Positions 10,760-22,620 of a stretch of 64,000 nt of DNA are shown in pieces. The stretch's first letter is position 1. Each line of letters begins with the position of its first letter. The position numbers and the translations under genes were made by a program. The stretch comes from Clavaria fumosa. Lineage: Eukaryota > Basidiomycota > Agaricomycetes > Agaricales > Clavariaceae. Where the stretch lies: positions 3,038,001-3,102,000 of the forward strand of contig OX637794.1 in NCBI GenBank assembly GCA_951802425.1, read 5' to 3'. The notes beneath the pieces were generated by a model. That model was not told the origin of the DNA. It made no database searches and was given only the letters and a program-made list of their open reading frames with translations.

Positions 10760-13099
10760 GTCACCATCAACTAATCTATCCTAATCAGGCCTAGTTGAGA
10801 TCTCCCCTCAGGCAGCTGAGCCTGTGCCAAGCATTTGCCCTGTTGCCTTCCCTTGTTCGTACCTCACCGTCACCTTCCTCTTTTAGTATCCCCTTCTCCC
10901 TAATCCACCTCCCCTACTCCTCATGACTCAGACTGCGTAGCCTCATTTCTTTACTTATGACTCATGCCCTACACAGCCCCCTCCCCTTGTATATATAGTA
11001 CTCATGTAATAGGTGTAGTCCCTTATGTTGAAATTGAGTTGCTTCCCCCCACACTCTCTGTGAGGACCTTGGACTGACAGTTTGCAATTTAAAATTAATA
11101 ACAATTGAACCTTATAGACTTACCAAATCAATGCTCAAAGTGTTTGAGTCCTTGCTGAATCAAATGAAGTCATCGAACCTATCATTGTTCCAAGTCTCCC
11201 ACTTAACCCTGTAGTTGCTCCTTCACCAAAGGGTACCATTACCAGATTGAAAGCGGCCTTTGATGGCTTTGTTTCTCCTTCTAAAAGACAAGCTGTCTGA
11301 TATTATATTTATTACTGAACAGTTATGCATAACTTTACTTATATATTCCCTATGTCTCCTTAATTTATTTGGAGCTTACTTGCTCTATCTCAATACACTA
11401 ACTTAGTAGCTTGAGTTTTACTTATTTATATGAATATTGTTTTGCCATACCTGTCCACCCAATCTTCTCACATTTGAAGAAATATCATCCCAGACAATGC
11501 CAGGTTGCTGCTGCCACCACCTGTACTATCACTGCACAGCCGCACTTCTGCCACTGTTCCCTGACCTTCTGCCACCACCCACCATGCACCCTGGTACTGC
11601 TGCCTGCCCTTGCTGCTCAGTCGCCGCTCTCTCCCCACATAGATGCTGCAGCCCCCCCTCAATGGCCCAAGTCCCCACCGTTGGTCTGTGACCATAGTGG
11701 GGACTTGGGCCATTGCTTTGGGGTATGAGCCCCTCATCACCATCATCCATTGGGAATGAGAGAGGAGAGAGGAAGGTGAGAGATAGGAAAAACCCTGAAC
11801 AAAAAAAAACAACAAAATCAGGCGGCGTGGGGGTGCCATCGTGTGTGCCGACCTTGGTCTCCTTCGCACCATGCACTGCAGAAACAGAACACCCGATCAG
11901 CAGCTGAGACAAGAGGGCATGTCAGGAATTGTACCTAGTGGGAGGTGCCCATTCTTTGCACACACGAGCGCATAGTACCACCGCCATGTCCCCGCCTTGT
12001 TGTTCAAGTTCAAGCTCTCCTTATTTGCCTCCCTCTCCCTCGTCTCCCACTTCGCCAGCACCAACCCCACATGGCTCTTCCCCAAGCCTGTGCCTGCGTC
12101 CACAGTCCCCCTTCTTGTTCCCCATCGAGCTTGAGCCACTCCAGCGGGTGGTGCACTCCCACGCCATGCAGTGCGTCCCCAGTGCCCGCATCCAGGTCAT
12201 CCATGACAACGTCCTCGCTCAGGTCTGAGAGCACAACTGTGCTGGACATGCTGCGCATGCATGAGAGCAAGCGTATTGTGGTCATTGTGTCCCCCCAGTG
12301 CCCATGTTGTGGTTGTCGCTGCTGATGTGGTTGCTGTTGTGGATGTGGTGGTTGCGAAGACAGTGGTGTTCCCTTGGGTGTCCGTAACACAGCCACCGTC
12401 TTTTTCTTCCCACCCCATGCAATCATTGTTTGGGTGGTGTGCAACAATGCCACAGCAAGTTTCAGTTCAAGCCAACTAAGGTTGCCATTTGGCAGCGGCT
12501 GCAGCAGCAGTGGTGGATGGTTCGATGATGAGAATGACGAGGAAGATGGGAGGCTGGGGTGATGTGGCGGGGACAGAGAGGAGTCGGGGGGGTGGGCAGC
12601 AGTGACATGGGAGGGCGAGCTACCGCCACACTGCTGCTGCCAGTACAAACCAAAAAAAAAAAGGAAAGAGGGCAAGAGCACACCTGCTGCTCATTATCAT
12701 CATCCCCCTCACTGCTGTCTCAATCCTTCATTGTCATCTATCATCCATTATCATCTCAGTAAAGATCAAAGAGAGAGAAAAAACTGTGACAGGTGCAGGT
12801 CGCATGAGCAGGTCACAAGTGGTGCAACTTGATGTAGGTAAGGGGCTCCCTGTCATGTTGAAAGAAGGTCAGGACATCAGCCCTTCCCATCATCTGCATT
12901 CCTGGGCTCGAGTACTGCAGACGATGGGAGGGTGATGAGGCAAGAAAATGAACAATGGACAATATGGTCTGATTCAGCCACAGCATCACTTTGTCAGCAT
13001 TACCAACCCTTTTTCACACTTCCTTACCATTGTTTCCTCTCCTCACACTTCCATACCATTGTTTCCTCTCCTCTCCCTTCATCAAAAGCTTCTGGTATC
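10760..13099. other. Old, low-complexity repeat-derived sequence, no gene recognised
   Basis: The stretch includes an LTR-like segment with TATATATAG (about 10,840-11,060), T-rich sequence, and a long CA/TG/GGTG-rich block (11,500-12,750). The block gives long but compositionally biased frames on both strands. None shows a protein family. CG dinucleotides are depleted in the flanks but not in every part. I regard it as decayed transposon sequence. Confidence 0.5.
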
Positions 13100-14811
13100 A
13101 TGGCTCCTAAAGATCTTGTAACTAGGCTTTATCAGTTGTAATGTATATTACTTTGTGCTTAACAGTCTATTGTCTTTATAGACTGGAGATGGCATTTATT
13201 CTGCCTTGGAAGTCATCACCTCAGAAAACTTTCAACAGCTTCTCCATATTGCTGTTCAAAGAGAACTCTCTACCAGTTATGAAGAAGACTCTGGAGGTTT
13301 ACCCAAGCATGTGAGTACAATTTTGGTACTTATTTGTAACACTGGCTTTTGAAATGACCTGTTTATTAACTCCGTAGATGGACATGTCAAGCAATGCTGC
13401 TGATGATAATGTCACTCCAACTCCAGAAGAGGACTCTGGAGGTTTGCTCTGTGGTTCTGTTCATAGATCCTCTGACCAGGTGAGCACATTTCTTGTAATT
13501 TATTTTAGCCTTTGAATTAACCTCTTTGTTAACTCTACAGATGGACATGTCAGCCAAAGCTGCTGATTATAACATCACTCTAACCCCACTCAAGAAGGCA
13601 AAACTATGAAGTAAAGTGAATCGAAAACAAAAGCGTGATATCAAACAGGCCTTAGACCCATATCCAGTTCGGCCTTCAATTATCAAGAAACATGTTGTTG
13701 ATTCAACTCCAATCCAATATACTTTGGATCCTTCTGCTCTCAAAGTATCAATTCCTGGATACATAGGTGTCAAGGAAGGGAAGGATGAGCATAGCCTTGG
13801 GTTTGGAATCAAAAGGTCATATACTCTGAAGGATTTGGTTGGTGAACATTCCACTTTCAAATTCACATTGCTGGAATGGGATGGCCTGTAAGTCCTATTG
13901 TTTATTATCTTACAGAAACTGATTATAGACTTATAGCACTGCTATCCCCTCATTGATAGCAATCAATACATCAGGGCTGTCTTGGGAGGTCAACCAGAAG
14001 ATCCCAACTGGGAACCTGTCCCTAGACAAGCAGCTTTTGATATGGTTCAAGCCAGGGACTTGTGTACCTTCTACCCAAAGGAGTTGTCTCACAGAAGGGG
14101 AGAATATGCTGCATTAGCAATGGGTCCTTCTTATGGTGGAGGACAACAGGTGCCCTGTAACCTGCAGGTCTCTGAAGTCAACAAGAAGGCACTGGAATTG
14201 CTCACCTCAAGCACTGCTATAAAAAGGATTGCAGGCTTTGCATCAAGTATGTATTTGTATTATGACAGAGTTTAATCTAATCATTCTCCAGGTGTCTTTG
14301 CCACATGGGCTCCAAAGCTTTACAGCTACTATAAGGACCACCAAGAGGCACTCTATAACAACCACCCTACTTTGGTCAAGAATTTCCCTAACAGCATATG
14401 GACAACCTGCACTTTCAATTTTGGTCCCAGGACTGTTACTGTTGACCACTGTGACATTGCAAATTTGGCTGGTGTGCTGTTACAGCCCTTGGGGACTTCA
14501 ACCCACAACTTGGTGGACATTTTGTCCTCTGGGACCTCAAGACTGTAATCCAATTTCCACCTGGATCTACTATCCTCATTCCCTCTGCAACATTTCGACA
14601 TTCCAATGTGGATATTGCACCAGGTGACACCAGAATGTCTTTCACTCAATACACAGCTGGAGGGTTATTTTGATGGGTGGACTGTAATTTCCAGACCCTC
14701 TCAAACTTCACAAAAGATCCAAATAATCGTCTTGCCTATGACGAAGCTTCAAAACAGAGATGGCAGATGGGTTTAGGTCTCTTCTCTCATTTACATGATC
14801 TTGTTAAGTAA
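13100..14811 (+). pseudogene. TET/JBP-type 2-oxoglutarate-Fe(II) dioxygenase, broken copy
   Basis: The family contains 5-methylcytosine (TET) and thymine (JBP) oxidases. It is greatly expanded in Agaricomycetes and there linked to KDZ-type DNA transposons (established knowledge). Spliced exons give WDGL, GGQPEDPNWEPV, SHRRGEYAALAMGPSYGGGQ and IAGFASS, then VFATWAPKLYSYY, FNFGPRTVTVDHCD, GGHFVLWDLKTVIQFPPGS, ILIPSATFRHSN and MSFTQYTAGG. The metal ligands are visible: HxD at 14,447-14,455 and the distal His at 14,599-14,601; the Arg that should bind 2-oxoglutarate is in TRMSFTQYT. Breaks are a TGA at 13,607-13,609, a one-base shift near 14,465 right after HxD, and a TGA at 14,671-14,673 (in GGLF*WVD, where Arg is expected). 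Introns still have good GT-AG ends. The 5' part holds a repeated exon-intron unit. Confidence 0.85.
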
Positions 14812-15674
14812 TGTACATATAGAGCCTTCTACAAGCCATCTGTGTATGTTACATACTTTATGTGCAATTGTATGGTCTTTGTGGTGGCACTGTGGGTCAA
14901 ATTTCCCACAATGCAGTTGTAATGTTAGCAGGCTGTGCTGTGTTATATGGCCTTATGCCTTATTCAGGTCATGCCTACCATGTGGACAGAGCACCTATTG
15001 GTCCTGTTTCTTCAATAATGACACATAAGGTGAATTTGCAAACTACAAAATCCCCATCTTTGCAGACCATGACACCTGGATCAGTTCATACTGCCTCAGA
15101 CAATACAGTGACTCAAGGACCCTTGACCCTTTGAGCTATACCTCCAAAGAGAAGCAGATAGACTAGGACCTGTCTTCAAAAGGCTTGACAGGAACATTGA
15201 GCATTGGCAAAGAGACTGACTGCAGTTACAGTTAGAAGAAGCACTCCCTGAAATAGCCAATCCCCCAACACCATCTGGAGGAAGCCCAGCCTCCAGCCCA
15301 TGAAACCCAGTCCCCAAGGACCTTGAGGAGTACGTACACTTCAAAGACATCAAACCTGTTGACCCCATGCTGCCATTGCACATTTCCATGGAGGTCCAGA
15401 CAACACTTACCCTTGAGCTCCTCAGAGTCAAGCAGTTCCTCCTCCATGAATATGAACCTCTCACCACCTTTTGCAGACCTCACATCCCCTCACCCTTCTA
15501 CACCACTCCCAGCTACAGAACCCCCAGTAGACTTCAGAACCTTGGATGCAAGGTTCACTCTCCTACCAGTACTTACACCACTGCCACCTGTCACCTCAGA
15601 GATTATCCCCACCATTGCCACCTGAGAATCCATTGCTGCCCAATCCCTTGCCACCACTCTTGCCCATGCAAGAA
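14812..15674. other. Unassigned segment downstream of the TET/JBP relic
   Basis: One short frame at about 14,862-15,130 reads LYGLCGGTVGQISHNAVV..LAGCAVLYGLMP, which looks like real protein sequence, but I do not recognise the family. The rest (15,150-15,674) is proline- and threonine-rich in several frames. It could be a second transposon-linked gene fragment or the leader of the gag relic that starts at 15,675. Confidence 0.35.
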
Positions 15675-16500
15675 ATGGCAGACCAAGATGTCCCTCCAGT
15701 CCCAGTGCAGAGGCTGGACCTAGCAGTCACACCCTTTAATGGGCAGAAGAAGAATTTCTGAACTTTCTCTGACATCAGTTTGTTGCCAGTCCCTCAGTAA
15801 GATAACTGGAGATGGATTTGCTGCTGAATGGGCCAACATGAGAGCTGAGCAAATCCTTGACACAGGACATGCAGGGACCTGGAACACCCTTGTTGTGGAC
15901 ATGAGGCTTGCCTTCAATGACCCCAATACTCAGGCCACAGCCCTCAATGACTTAGAGAAACACAAGTGGGCTTGTCTGAGGCCAGCTTAAAAGACACTTA
16001 TATTGTAGTGATATTCACCCAAAGAACAGTGGGTGAATTCAGACATAAAAATAGTGAAAATCACCCATTCTTTGTACCCAATAAACACTTGATTATCAAC
16101 TAGTCATGGTGATTTCCACTTAGGAAACCATTGATATTCACCACATTTCAGGGTTCTTTGTGTGGTGATTTTCACCCAACTTGGGGCCTACAGTGACACT
16201 TGACAACAAAAGGTCTAGACCCTTTACCATTCTGGACAAAGTAGGACCTGGAGGCTACCATCTTGACCTCCCCAAAGCCTGGAGGATCCATAATGTAATC
16301 AATGAGGCCCTCCTTCCATACATGCTGCCCTCCTTCCTATCTCAGACCCCCTCCACCTCCACCTCCCACTATCAAGGATGACCACCTCAAGTATGACATT
16401 GAAGCCATCCTGAATCATCCTGGATGTGAAAAAGGTGAGTCAAGGGGTCAAATACTTGGTTAAGTGGCTTGGATACCCTTCAGAGGAAAACACTTGGGAA
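15675..16500 (+). pseudogene. Gypsy gag and pol-end relic, internally deleted
   Basis: Gag starts MADQDVPPVPVQRLDL and continues TPFNGQKKNF, then SKITGDGFAAEWANMRAEQI and TWNTLVVDMRLAFNDPNTQA, homologous to gag of the three Gypsy elements. A repeat fragment occupies 15,984-16,193. The frame resumes in the pol end (LDNKRSRPFTILDKVGPGGY, HLDLPKAWRIHN) and a decayed chromodomain. Most of pol is missing. It is almost CG-free and much older than the three long copies. Confidence 0.8.
15984..16193 (+). repeat. Fragment of the TIR element, preserving the empty site of Gypsy element 3
   Basis: The sequence from CAGCTTAAAA to GGGGCCTACAGTG matches the outer right part of the TIR element at 30,600-30,637 plus 36,523-36,708, without the Gypsy insertion. 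GATAT occurs once here (16,010-16,014) but twice around Gypsy element 3. It is cut at its left side. Confidence 0.8.
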
Positions 16501-16506
16501 ATGTCA

Positions 16507-16665
16507 TGTGATGAGAGGGTCTGAACATGGGAACACTGGGAAGTCCCAAGGCTGTGAGTATATACAGTATATCTTTCATTCTTTCACTTTCATACTCTTT
16601 TCCCCTTATGTTGGGATTGTCACCTAGTACTAAGTGTGAAGTGTGATAACAAGTCTCAATATCAA
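16507..16665 (+). repeat. Decayed Gypsy LTR
   Basis: It keeps the order ATGTGATGAGAGGGTCTGA, GTATATACAG box and CATACTCTTTTCCCCTTATG of the LTRs at 9,123 and 22,957, with CG sites replaced. It ends the gag/pol relic that starts at 15,675. Confidence 0.6.
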
Positions 16666-16667
16666 AT

Positions 16668-19600
16668 CAGATGGACACAACTACTAGACCTGCACCAATC
16701 AACACCAATGTTCTCATCATGGATGATGACCATATCAACACTAGTCTTTTGACTCCACTCACTGATGATGAACCTGGAGGTACATGAGCATTTCCTTCAT
16801 CTAAATAATGATATAACTAACCCTCAGACCTACAAGTTTTGCCAGATATTTGTACCCACACTGCTACGCCAGTCATACAATGTTCCTGTTTATAGGAGGA
16901 ACAAAGATGATCACATTGGTATGTATCACATAAAAAAATTCATTCTTCATATTGAATGAGAAGCAGATCTCTCTGGGCACATGCCCATCATAAAAGATGT
17001 GTGCAAATCTGTTGTTGCACAAAGGGAAGAAGATTCAACATCACATCAAGCATTTACATCAGCCTCTGCTTTACTTTGCCACTGTATACTCCCAGCACTT
17101 GATCATCAAGTGCAGCAAGAGAGAAATAAGGTGTGTATGGCCCTGCTCAAAGGCTACAGGAGATTGTGAGTCACTTCTGAATGTATACTATTCATTAATT
17201 TTAGTAATTGATATACACAGTATGTGAAACATCCTGAGAATGTATCTCAACAGATATTTGGATGCTTTGATGGGATGAGTTGTGGCTCTCCTCATATGAC
17301 CCATGAGAGGGAGAAGGGTGAAAAAATGCATGCTGAAATCTCCAAGCTGATAGGGCTGGACAAACCTGTTGTGGAAGAGCACAGTGGTTGGGGTTCACTG
17401 AGTACACCTCATATTTTCCTGTTCCTGCATCTACTGAGTTGTCTCATTCACTCAGATTCCCAAGAAAAGAGACTGATCAACTCAAAGATTTGAGATTATT
17501 TGAGAGCAACATGGAGATGCTTGAAGCTGTGGCATCTGGTTTGTGTACACATAGTGAAGTTGTCTTTGTTGACAACACCTGGGTGTGAGTCAAGGCTGTG
17601 CCAAGGTCTACTCAACACACAGCATCTTTCATCTTCTGGAAGAAGGAGTCTGAAGATGACAACAGTCCAGACTGGTCAAAGGTGGTATGTCCATTTCCTT
17701 TTCTCATTGACCTGAAACAATGATCTAATGATTTACAAGTTTGGAGGAATTGTTGCAGATGCAGCCAAAGTATTCAGTGACAGCAGCCAGTTGGTCAGGG
17801 ATGACATAGCTGCATCCATGATTTCAGCAGAGTGAGTCTTTTCTTGTCAGTCTTACTACTCATTGGGTTGACAATTTGCACAGAAGGAAGATGAAGTTGG
17901 AGTTCCAGCATGAAAAGTGATGGTGTTATGACAAAAGGGGTTGGCCTGCACTCTGTGAATAGGGCTGTCTACAGATCACAGGTACAGTGACTCACAAAAC
18001 TGTTCGAATGTTTTGCACTTTTGAAATGATTCACTTATAAAACTCCAGGTAAAGTGGCTAAAATTCTGAAGATATTTGTGAGGATAGCCATGCCTCTTGG
18101 CTACAACTTTGCTTTATATTATCAAGTACTATTTCCATTTTTGGTAATGTTATGACATCATTTTCTTTGTCATGTCATTCGAACAGTTTTGTTGCTGACA
18201 ATTTTATCAGTCAAATGTGCAAGTATTAGTGTTCAATATGGCTTCTTTTTGCCTTCAGCACACCCCCAATCCTTCTAGGCATGCTTTTAATCAATCCCTA
18301 CAAATAGAAGCAGGTATCTTGTTCCACTCCTCTTCCACCCTTCCCACAACTGTAACACTCCACCTGGTGCCCTTTCATACTCTCCAAGCCTCCACTTAAG
18401 GTGACTCCACAGATGCTCAATGGGATTGAGGTCTGGAGATACAGTAGGCCATATGAGGGCCTTAAAATCATGATTCTTTAGCCAATCTTTGGGTTGGTAG
18501 CTCTGGTGCTTGAAGTCCCCATCATGTTGCAATATGATGTCTTCAGGGATCTTGTCACAGTATTAGAGGCTGACCTGAAGTTTGGCAGTGTAAAGGTGCT
18601 TATCCATCCTCCCATCAATCTTGCAGGCATATCCCACCCCCTCCAACATTGTACATCCCCATACCATCACAGAACCACCTCCCAATGTTCTTGTTCCCTC
18701 CACCAACCTGTCACCACCCTATTTTCACCCTGCTTCTGCCTCACCCATTTCTTCCCATTGGATCCCAACCTATTGATCTTAGTCTCATCTGACCAGACAA
18801 CCCTCTTCCAGTCCTCTACAGTCCAATCTTTTGTGCTATAGCAAAGTTCATCCTCTCCTTCCTAGTCTACTACTAAGTAAGGGCAATCTCTCCTCAGCTA
18901 CAGCCTTTAGACCTACAGTCCTTAGACACCTTCTAACAGTATGTGCAAAAATAGGCTGGCTAGTAATACTACTAAGGGTCCTGGCAATCTCAATAGTGTT
19001 TTCTGCCCTGCCAGAGCTTATCAAGCATATTGCAACATGATGGGGACCTCAAGCACCAGAGCTACCAACCCAAAGATTGGCTAAAGAATCATGATTTTAA
19101 GGCCCTCATATGGCCTACTGTATCTCCAGACCTCAATCCCATTGAGCATCTGTGGAGTCACCTTAAGTGGAGGCTTGGAGAGTATGAAAGGGCACCAGGT
19201 GGAGTGTTACAGTTGTGGGAAGGGTGGAAGAGGAGTGGAACAAGATACCTGCTTCTATTTGTAGGGATTGATTAAAAGCATGCCTAGAAGGATTGGGGGT
19301 GTGCTGAAGGCAAAAAGAAGCCATATTGAACACTAATACTTGCACATTTGACTGATAAAATTGTCAGCAACAAAACTGTTCGAATGACATGACAAAGAAA
19401 ATGATGTCATAACATTACCAAAAATGGAAATAGTACTTGATAATATAAAGCAAAGTTGTAGCCAAGAGGCATGGCTATCCTCACAAATATCTTCAGAATT
19501 TTAGCCACTTTACCTGGAGTTTTATAAGTGAATCATTTCAAAAGTGCAAAACATTCGAACAGTTTTGTGAGTCACTGTAAGTGTACAAGATGTATAAAAA

Positions 19601-20310
19601 ATATTGTACTAATCAAATATGCCACACAGATCCCACAGATCAGTGCCACTTCCAAGAACCCAAGGGCAGAAACAATTGCCTGCATTGAAGAATGGAAGGA
19701 ACTGAGGGTTTGCATTGCAGACTCATGGCCTGGTAAGTATCCTTTAGATGGATCACAGATCATATATTGATAATTTACTGTTAAGTTATGCAAGCAAAGC
19801 ACTATGCATTTATAAAGGGGTTTCTTCCCCCCTTTGCTACTGCAGCCTTGGTTTAGTCATTTAGTTTATTTGGAGTTCAGAATACTGAAATTGACACTTC
19901 AGAATGCTGCAAAGTTGTATGGCACACTCAATAGGCTGCATACCCCAGACTACTCAACATGCTTATGCAGCTGGACCACACTTGGATAGTGATGTTGCAC
20001 CATCCAATGAATGGGTTATTAAAAGGGCATCAAAGGTAGGATCCACTCTATTGTTTCCTTCATGATTACAGATCTGTAGACATCACAACAACTTTGTATG
20101 GACTGCCCACAAGCTTCTTGTGGAGTTAGAGAAAGGATGCTTCTGGTATTGGGATAGCTCACATGGGACAACCATGAACCAGGTAGCAATTCATCATAGG
20201 GCAGAGCATGAAAAGTATTTCCAGGATCCTGGTGCAGCTGATGCAGCTCAGTGGACAAGGGTGATGACTATTCCTCAGGTGGTTGCTCAAAGCAATGCTA
20301 GGGTATGAGA
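16668..20310 (+). pseudogene. Unrecognised intron-containing gene interrupted by a Tc1/mariner element
   Basis: From an ATG at 16,668 the frame reads MDTTTRPAPINTNVLIMDDD, then GT-AG introns join pieces such as YKFCQIFVPTLLRQSYNVPV, ISKLIGLDKPVVEEHSGWG and SNMEMLEAVASGLCTHSEVV. After the Tc1 element the sequence goes on with ETIACIEEWKELRVCIADSW and FVWTAHKLLVELEKGC. I do not recognise a family. The presence of several introns in a CG-free segment suggests a gene carried by an old DNA transposon, or a captured host gene. I looked for transposase motifs and found none I could trust. Exon limits are not certain and several frames appear broken. Confidence 0.35.
17985..19577 (-). mobile_element. 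Palindromic Tc1/mariner element with 552-bp arms
   Basis: The element is 1,593 bp, bounded by TA (17,983-17,984 and 19,578-19,579) with ends CAGTGACTCACAAAACTG. The left arm 17,985-18,536 and the right arm 19,026-19,577 are inverted copies of each other, with only one mismatch that I noticed. Each arm encodes the C-terminal half of a Tc1 transposase: QHD, then SPDLNPIEHLW, with 34 residues between Asp and Glu (DD34E). The 489-bp middle reads, on the minus strand, the part upstream of it (WSDETKINRLGSNGKKW) with frameshifts and a stop. The element has thus lost its original 5' end and gained a second 3' end. Confidence 0.9.
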
Positions 20311-21915
20311 GTTTCAAATATATAAGTAATAACAACATCAGCAAAACATGGGTTGTCTCCCCAGCTCTGGGGAGGAATCCATAGGTGTCATAGGAATCAT
20401 AGCTGCCATAGGCAGGTCAAGATCAAGATGTAAAGTAAAGGATATCCTTCCCCTCCTTACCCCAAATTGTATTGGGATATCCATTCTCTATGCAGACAAA
20501 ATTCACTGGAGGGTAGTGGAATATCCTTTCCTCAATAGCTCCTGCCTACCAGATGGTATGGTATATCTTCTCCTTATTACCACCACCCTGTGGAGCAAAC
20601 TGGATAGCCTACCTCTGATTAGCCCCTTCCTACCAAAGTTACCATTCTCTATCTGGACAAGACCAAGTAGAGCTAACATTCATATGCTCTTCATATGACA
20701 GCCATGACATTGTGCCAGTTTCTCTCATCTGTACACCATTATCATCACCAACTCCAACCTCATACCTCCATAATTGCTGCTTACCATTGTCATGGCTTCA
20801 ACCACTATTATCAGTCTTTTCAGCTACTAGGTTTTTGTGATTACCTTATGTCTCACACTTCATCTCACTGCAGGGCAACTTTTGAGACAACCCAGTATAA
20901 AAATTTTAGCATCTGCACATAATATCTTGTAGCATGACTGTAACAAGTATGAGCCATACACACAGCAGCCAAAATTCACTTTGGGAGAATCTTTGGTCAA
21001 AGGAAGAGTATTACACTGTAGGGAATGGATCTTATAGTGCTATTCTCCTTGCATGCATGTTGTTTTCCTCATCTGAAAATATTAAATAATGCCTGATGGG
21101 AGTGATTGGGACATGCTCACCACTTTCTGAATGAATTTGCTTCCAGGTGCCTTGGGTATCATTCACAGTTTTCTTGATGACAGAAAATTCTGGCCCAGTC
21201 CACTTGAAAGTTTTGCAATAAGGAAGGTCTTTCAACTCTTTGCTCATCTCTGTTTGAAAATGAAATAGGAGGTCAGGATGATAAGAACTGCTTGTCCTAT
21301 CCTCCTCCCTTCTTCCCCTCTTCATACCTCACCCACATCAGAATTCTATGTTTCAACAATTTGACAGCCAATCTTCAACCACATTGAAAGTCCCAACAAT
21401 GGGTATGATTAATTGGCATGTATGGAGAATTGTTGAAAGACTTACAGCCCCTGATGAACCATCATATGATGGTTGAGGCATGTTTGTCATTGCAGGACCC
21501 TCCTCATCCACTATGCCTCCCACATGCTGCAACATGAGCCCCCCCTTATCAGACCCCCACTGTAACCTCACCCAACACACTGGTCCACTGGATAACCCTC
21601 CAGATGACCCTAATCACCCTGACTGGCAGCAGCAGTACCTAATCACTCCCCAGTGCCCCAGGACCCACCATAACTCCAATGCCAACCCCCCTCCCTTCCT
21701 ATCAGACTCCCCCACATGGGTAACCTGGCCAAGATCCTCTTTATATTGCCCTAGGCCTAACCTCCTCCCTACCATACCCAAAACCTGAGGATTCCCTCTA
21801 AGCCATCCTGATTCCCCAATCCCTGAATCCCATGATGCCTCCCTGGCCCTGGCTGGAGATTACTCAGTCAATGGAAGCTAGACTGCTGGGACATCAGTCC
21901 TGAGGGAGGGGGTTA
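20311..21915. other. Old retroelement body, mostly unreadable
   Basis: CG-poor sequence without a long real frame. The last part (about 21,480-21,915) is proline-rich and ends with SVLREGVM-like codons and the purine tract GAGGGAGGGGG, then an LTR. That is the usual 3' end of an LTR element on the plus strand. No RT or integrase motif survives where I can read it. Confidence 0.5.
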
Positions 21916-22195
21916 TGTTAGGAGGAATTACATAACCATGCCCCTGTGACTTCTTACACCTGCCTCACCTCTGATGCTTGATTCAGGCCACCCCCACACA
22001 TGCCTACTAAGACACAGCCCCTCTACAGCCTTGCCATAGCCACACCACTGCCTCACATACATATGCTGTTCTCCTCATGTTCTCCATATAGCATTGTGTA
22101 TTCCTACCCCCTGCACAGCCTTCCTCTTCCTATATAAACACAGTAGTACTCTTGTATTATTCCCTTCACTTAAATTCCAGCTCTTCCCTCTAACA
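21916..22195 (+). repeat. 3' LTR of an old LTR retrotransposon
   Basis: Starts TGTTAGGAGGAATTACATAA after a purine tract and ends CCTCTAACA, giving matching inverted ends TGTTAG/CTAACA over 280 bp. A TATATAA box is present at about 22,132. A truncated relative lies at 2,007-2,101. Confidence 0.65.
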
Positions 22196-22452
22196 TCACC
22201 TCCTTGGCAGAGCTCAGGTTGACAGAAATTGGTTGTGAGCAGGTGAGGTGAGGGAAAGGGAGTGAGGTTGAGGGTGATTGAGGGCAGTTGAAAGTTATGA
22301 GGGTGACTGAGGATAGTAAAGGAGATAGGTGAGGGTGAAGGTGACTGAGGAGGACTGAGGGTGACTGAGGTGGAGTTGGTGAAGCAGCAGGTAAGAGCAT
22401 TGGGGTGAGCATGTGTGAGTGCATGGATTGGTGTGTGTAGTAGTCATGTTCT
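22196..22452. other. Purine/GT-rich strand-asymmetric tract
   Basis: The plus strand from about 22,235 to 22,420 is nearly all G, A and T with the loose repeat GAGGGTGACTGAGG. No gene. It separates an old LTR from the Copia element. Confidence 0.6.
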
Positions 22453-22620
22453 TGTTGGAAAAATGATCTCAGTGCATAGTATACATACAGAGTTTGAAAA
22501 ATATGTAGTAGGGTGCAGGTGGTGCCACACAGAGTGGTGCATAATTCTATTGGGTTCCCTGCTAAATCAAATCAAATCAAGCCCTGCTTGTGCCACAGAG
22601 GCTGCTGGCATTTCCATAGA
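22453..22620 (+). repeat. 5' LTR segment of the Copia-type element
   Basis: This region aligns with 36,715-36,880, including the words TAGTATACATA, GTAGTAGGGTG and GGGTTCCCTGCTAAA. The true LTR may reach further right, toward the gag start at 22,720. Confidence 0.65.

Noticed and set aside
12010..12681. A 223-codon open frame on the minus strand
   Set aside because: Composition is Pro/Ser/Gln-rich from CA/TG repeats, overlapping frames are open on both strands, and no family stretch is seen.
16668..20310. KDZ (Kyakuja/Dileera/Zisupton) transposase expected beside a TET/JBP gene
   Set aside because: I looked for the usual KDZ core stretches and saw none that I could trust, so the association is not claimed here.
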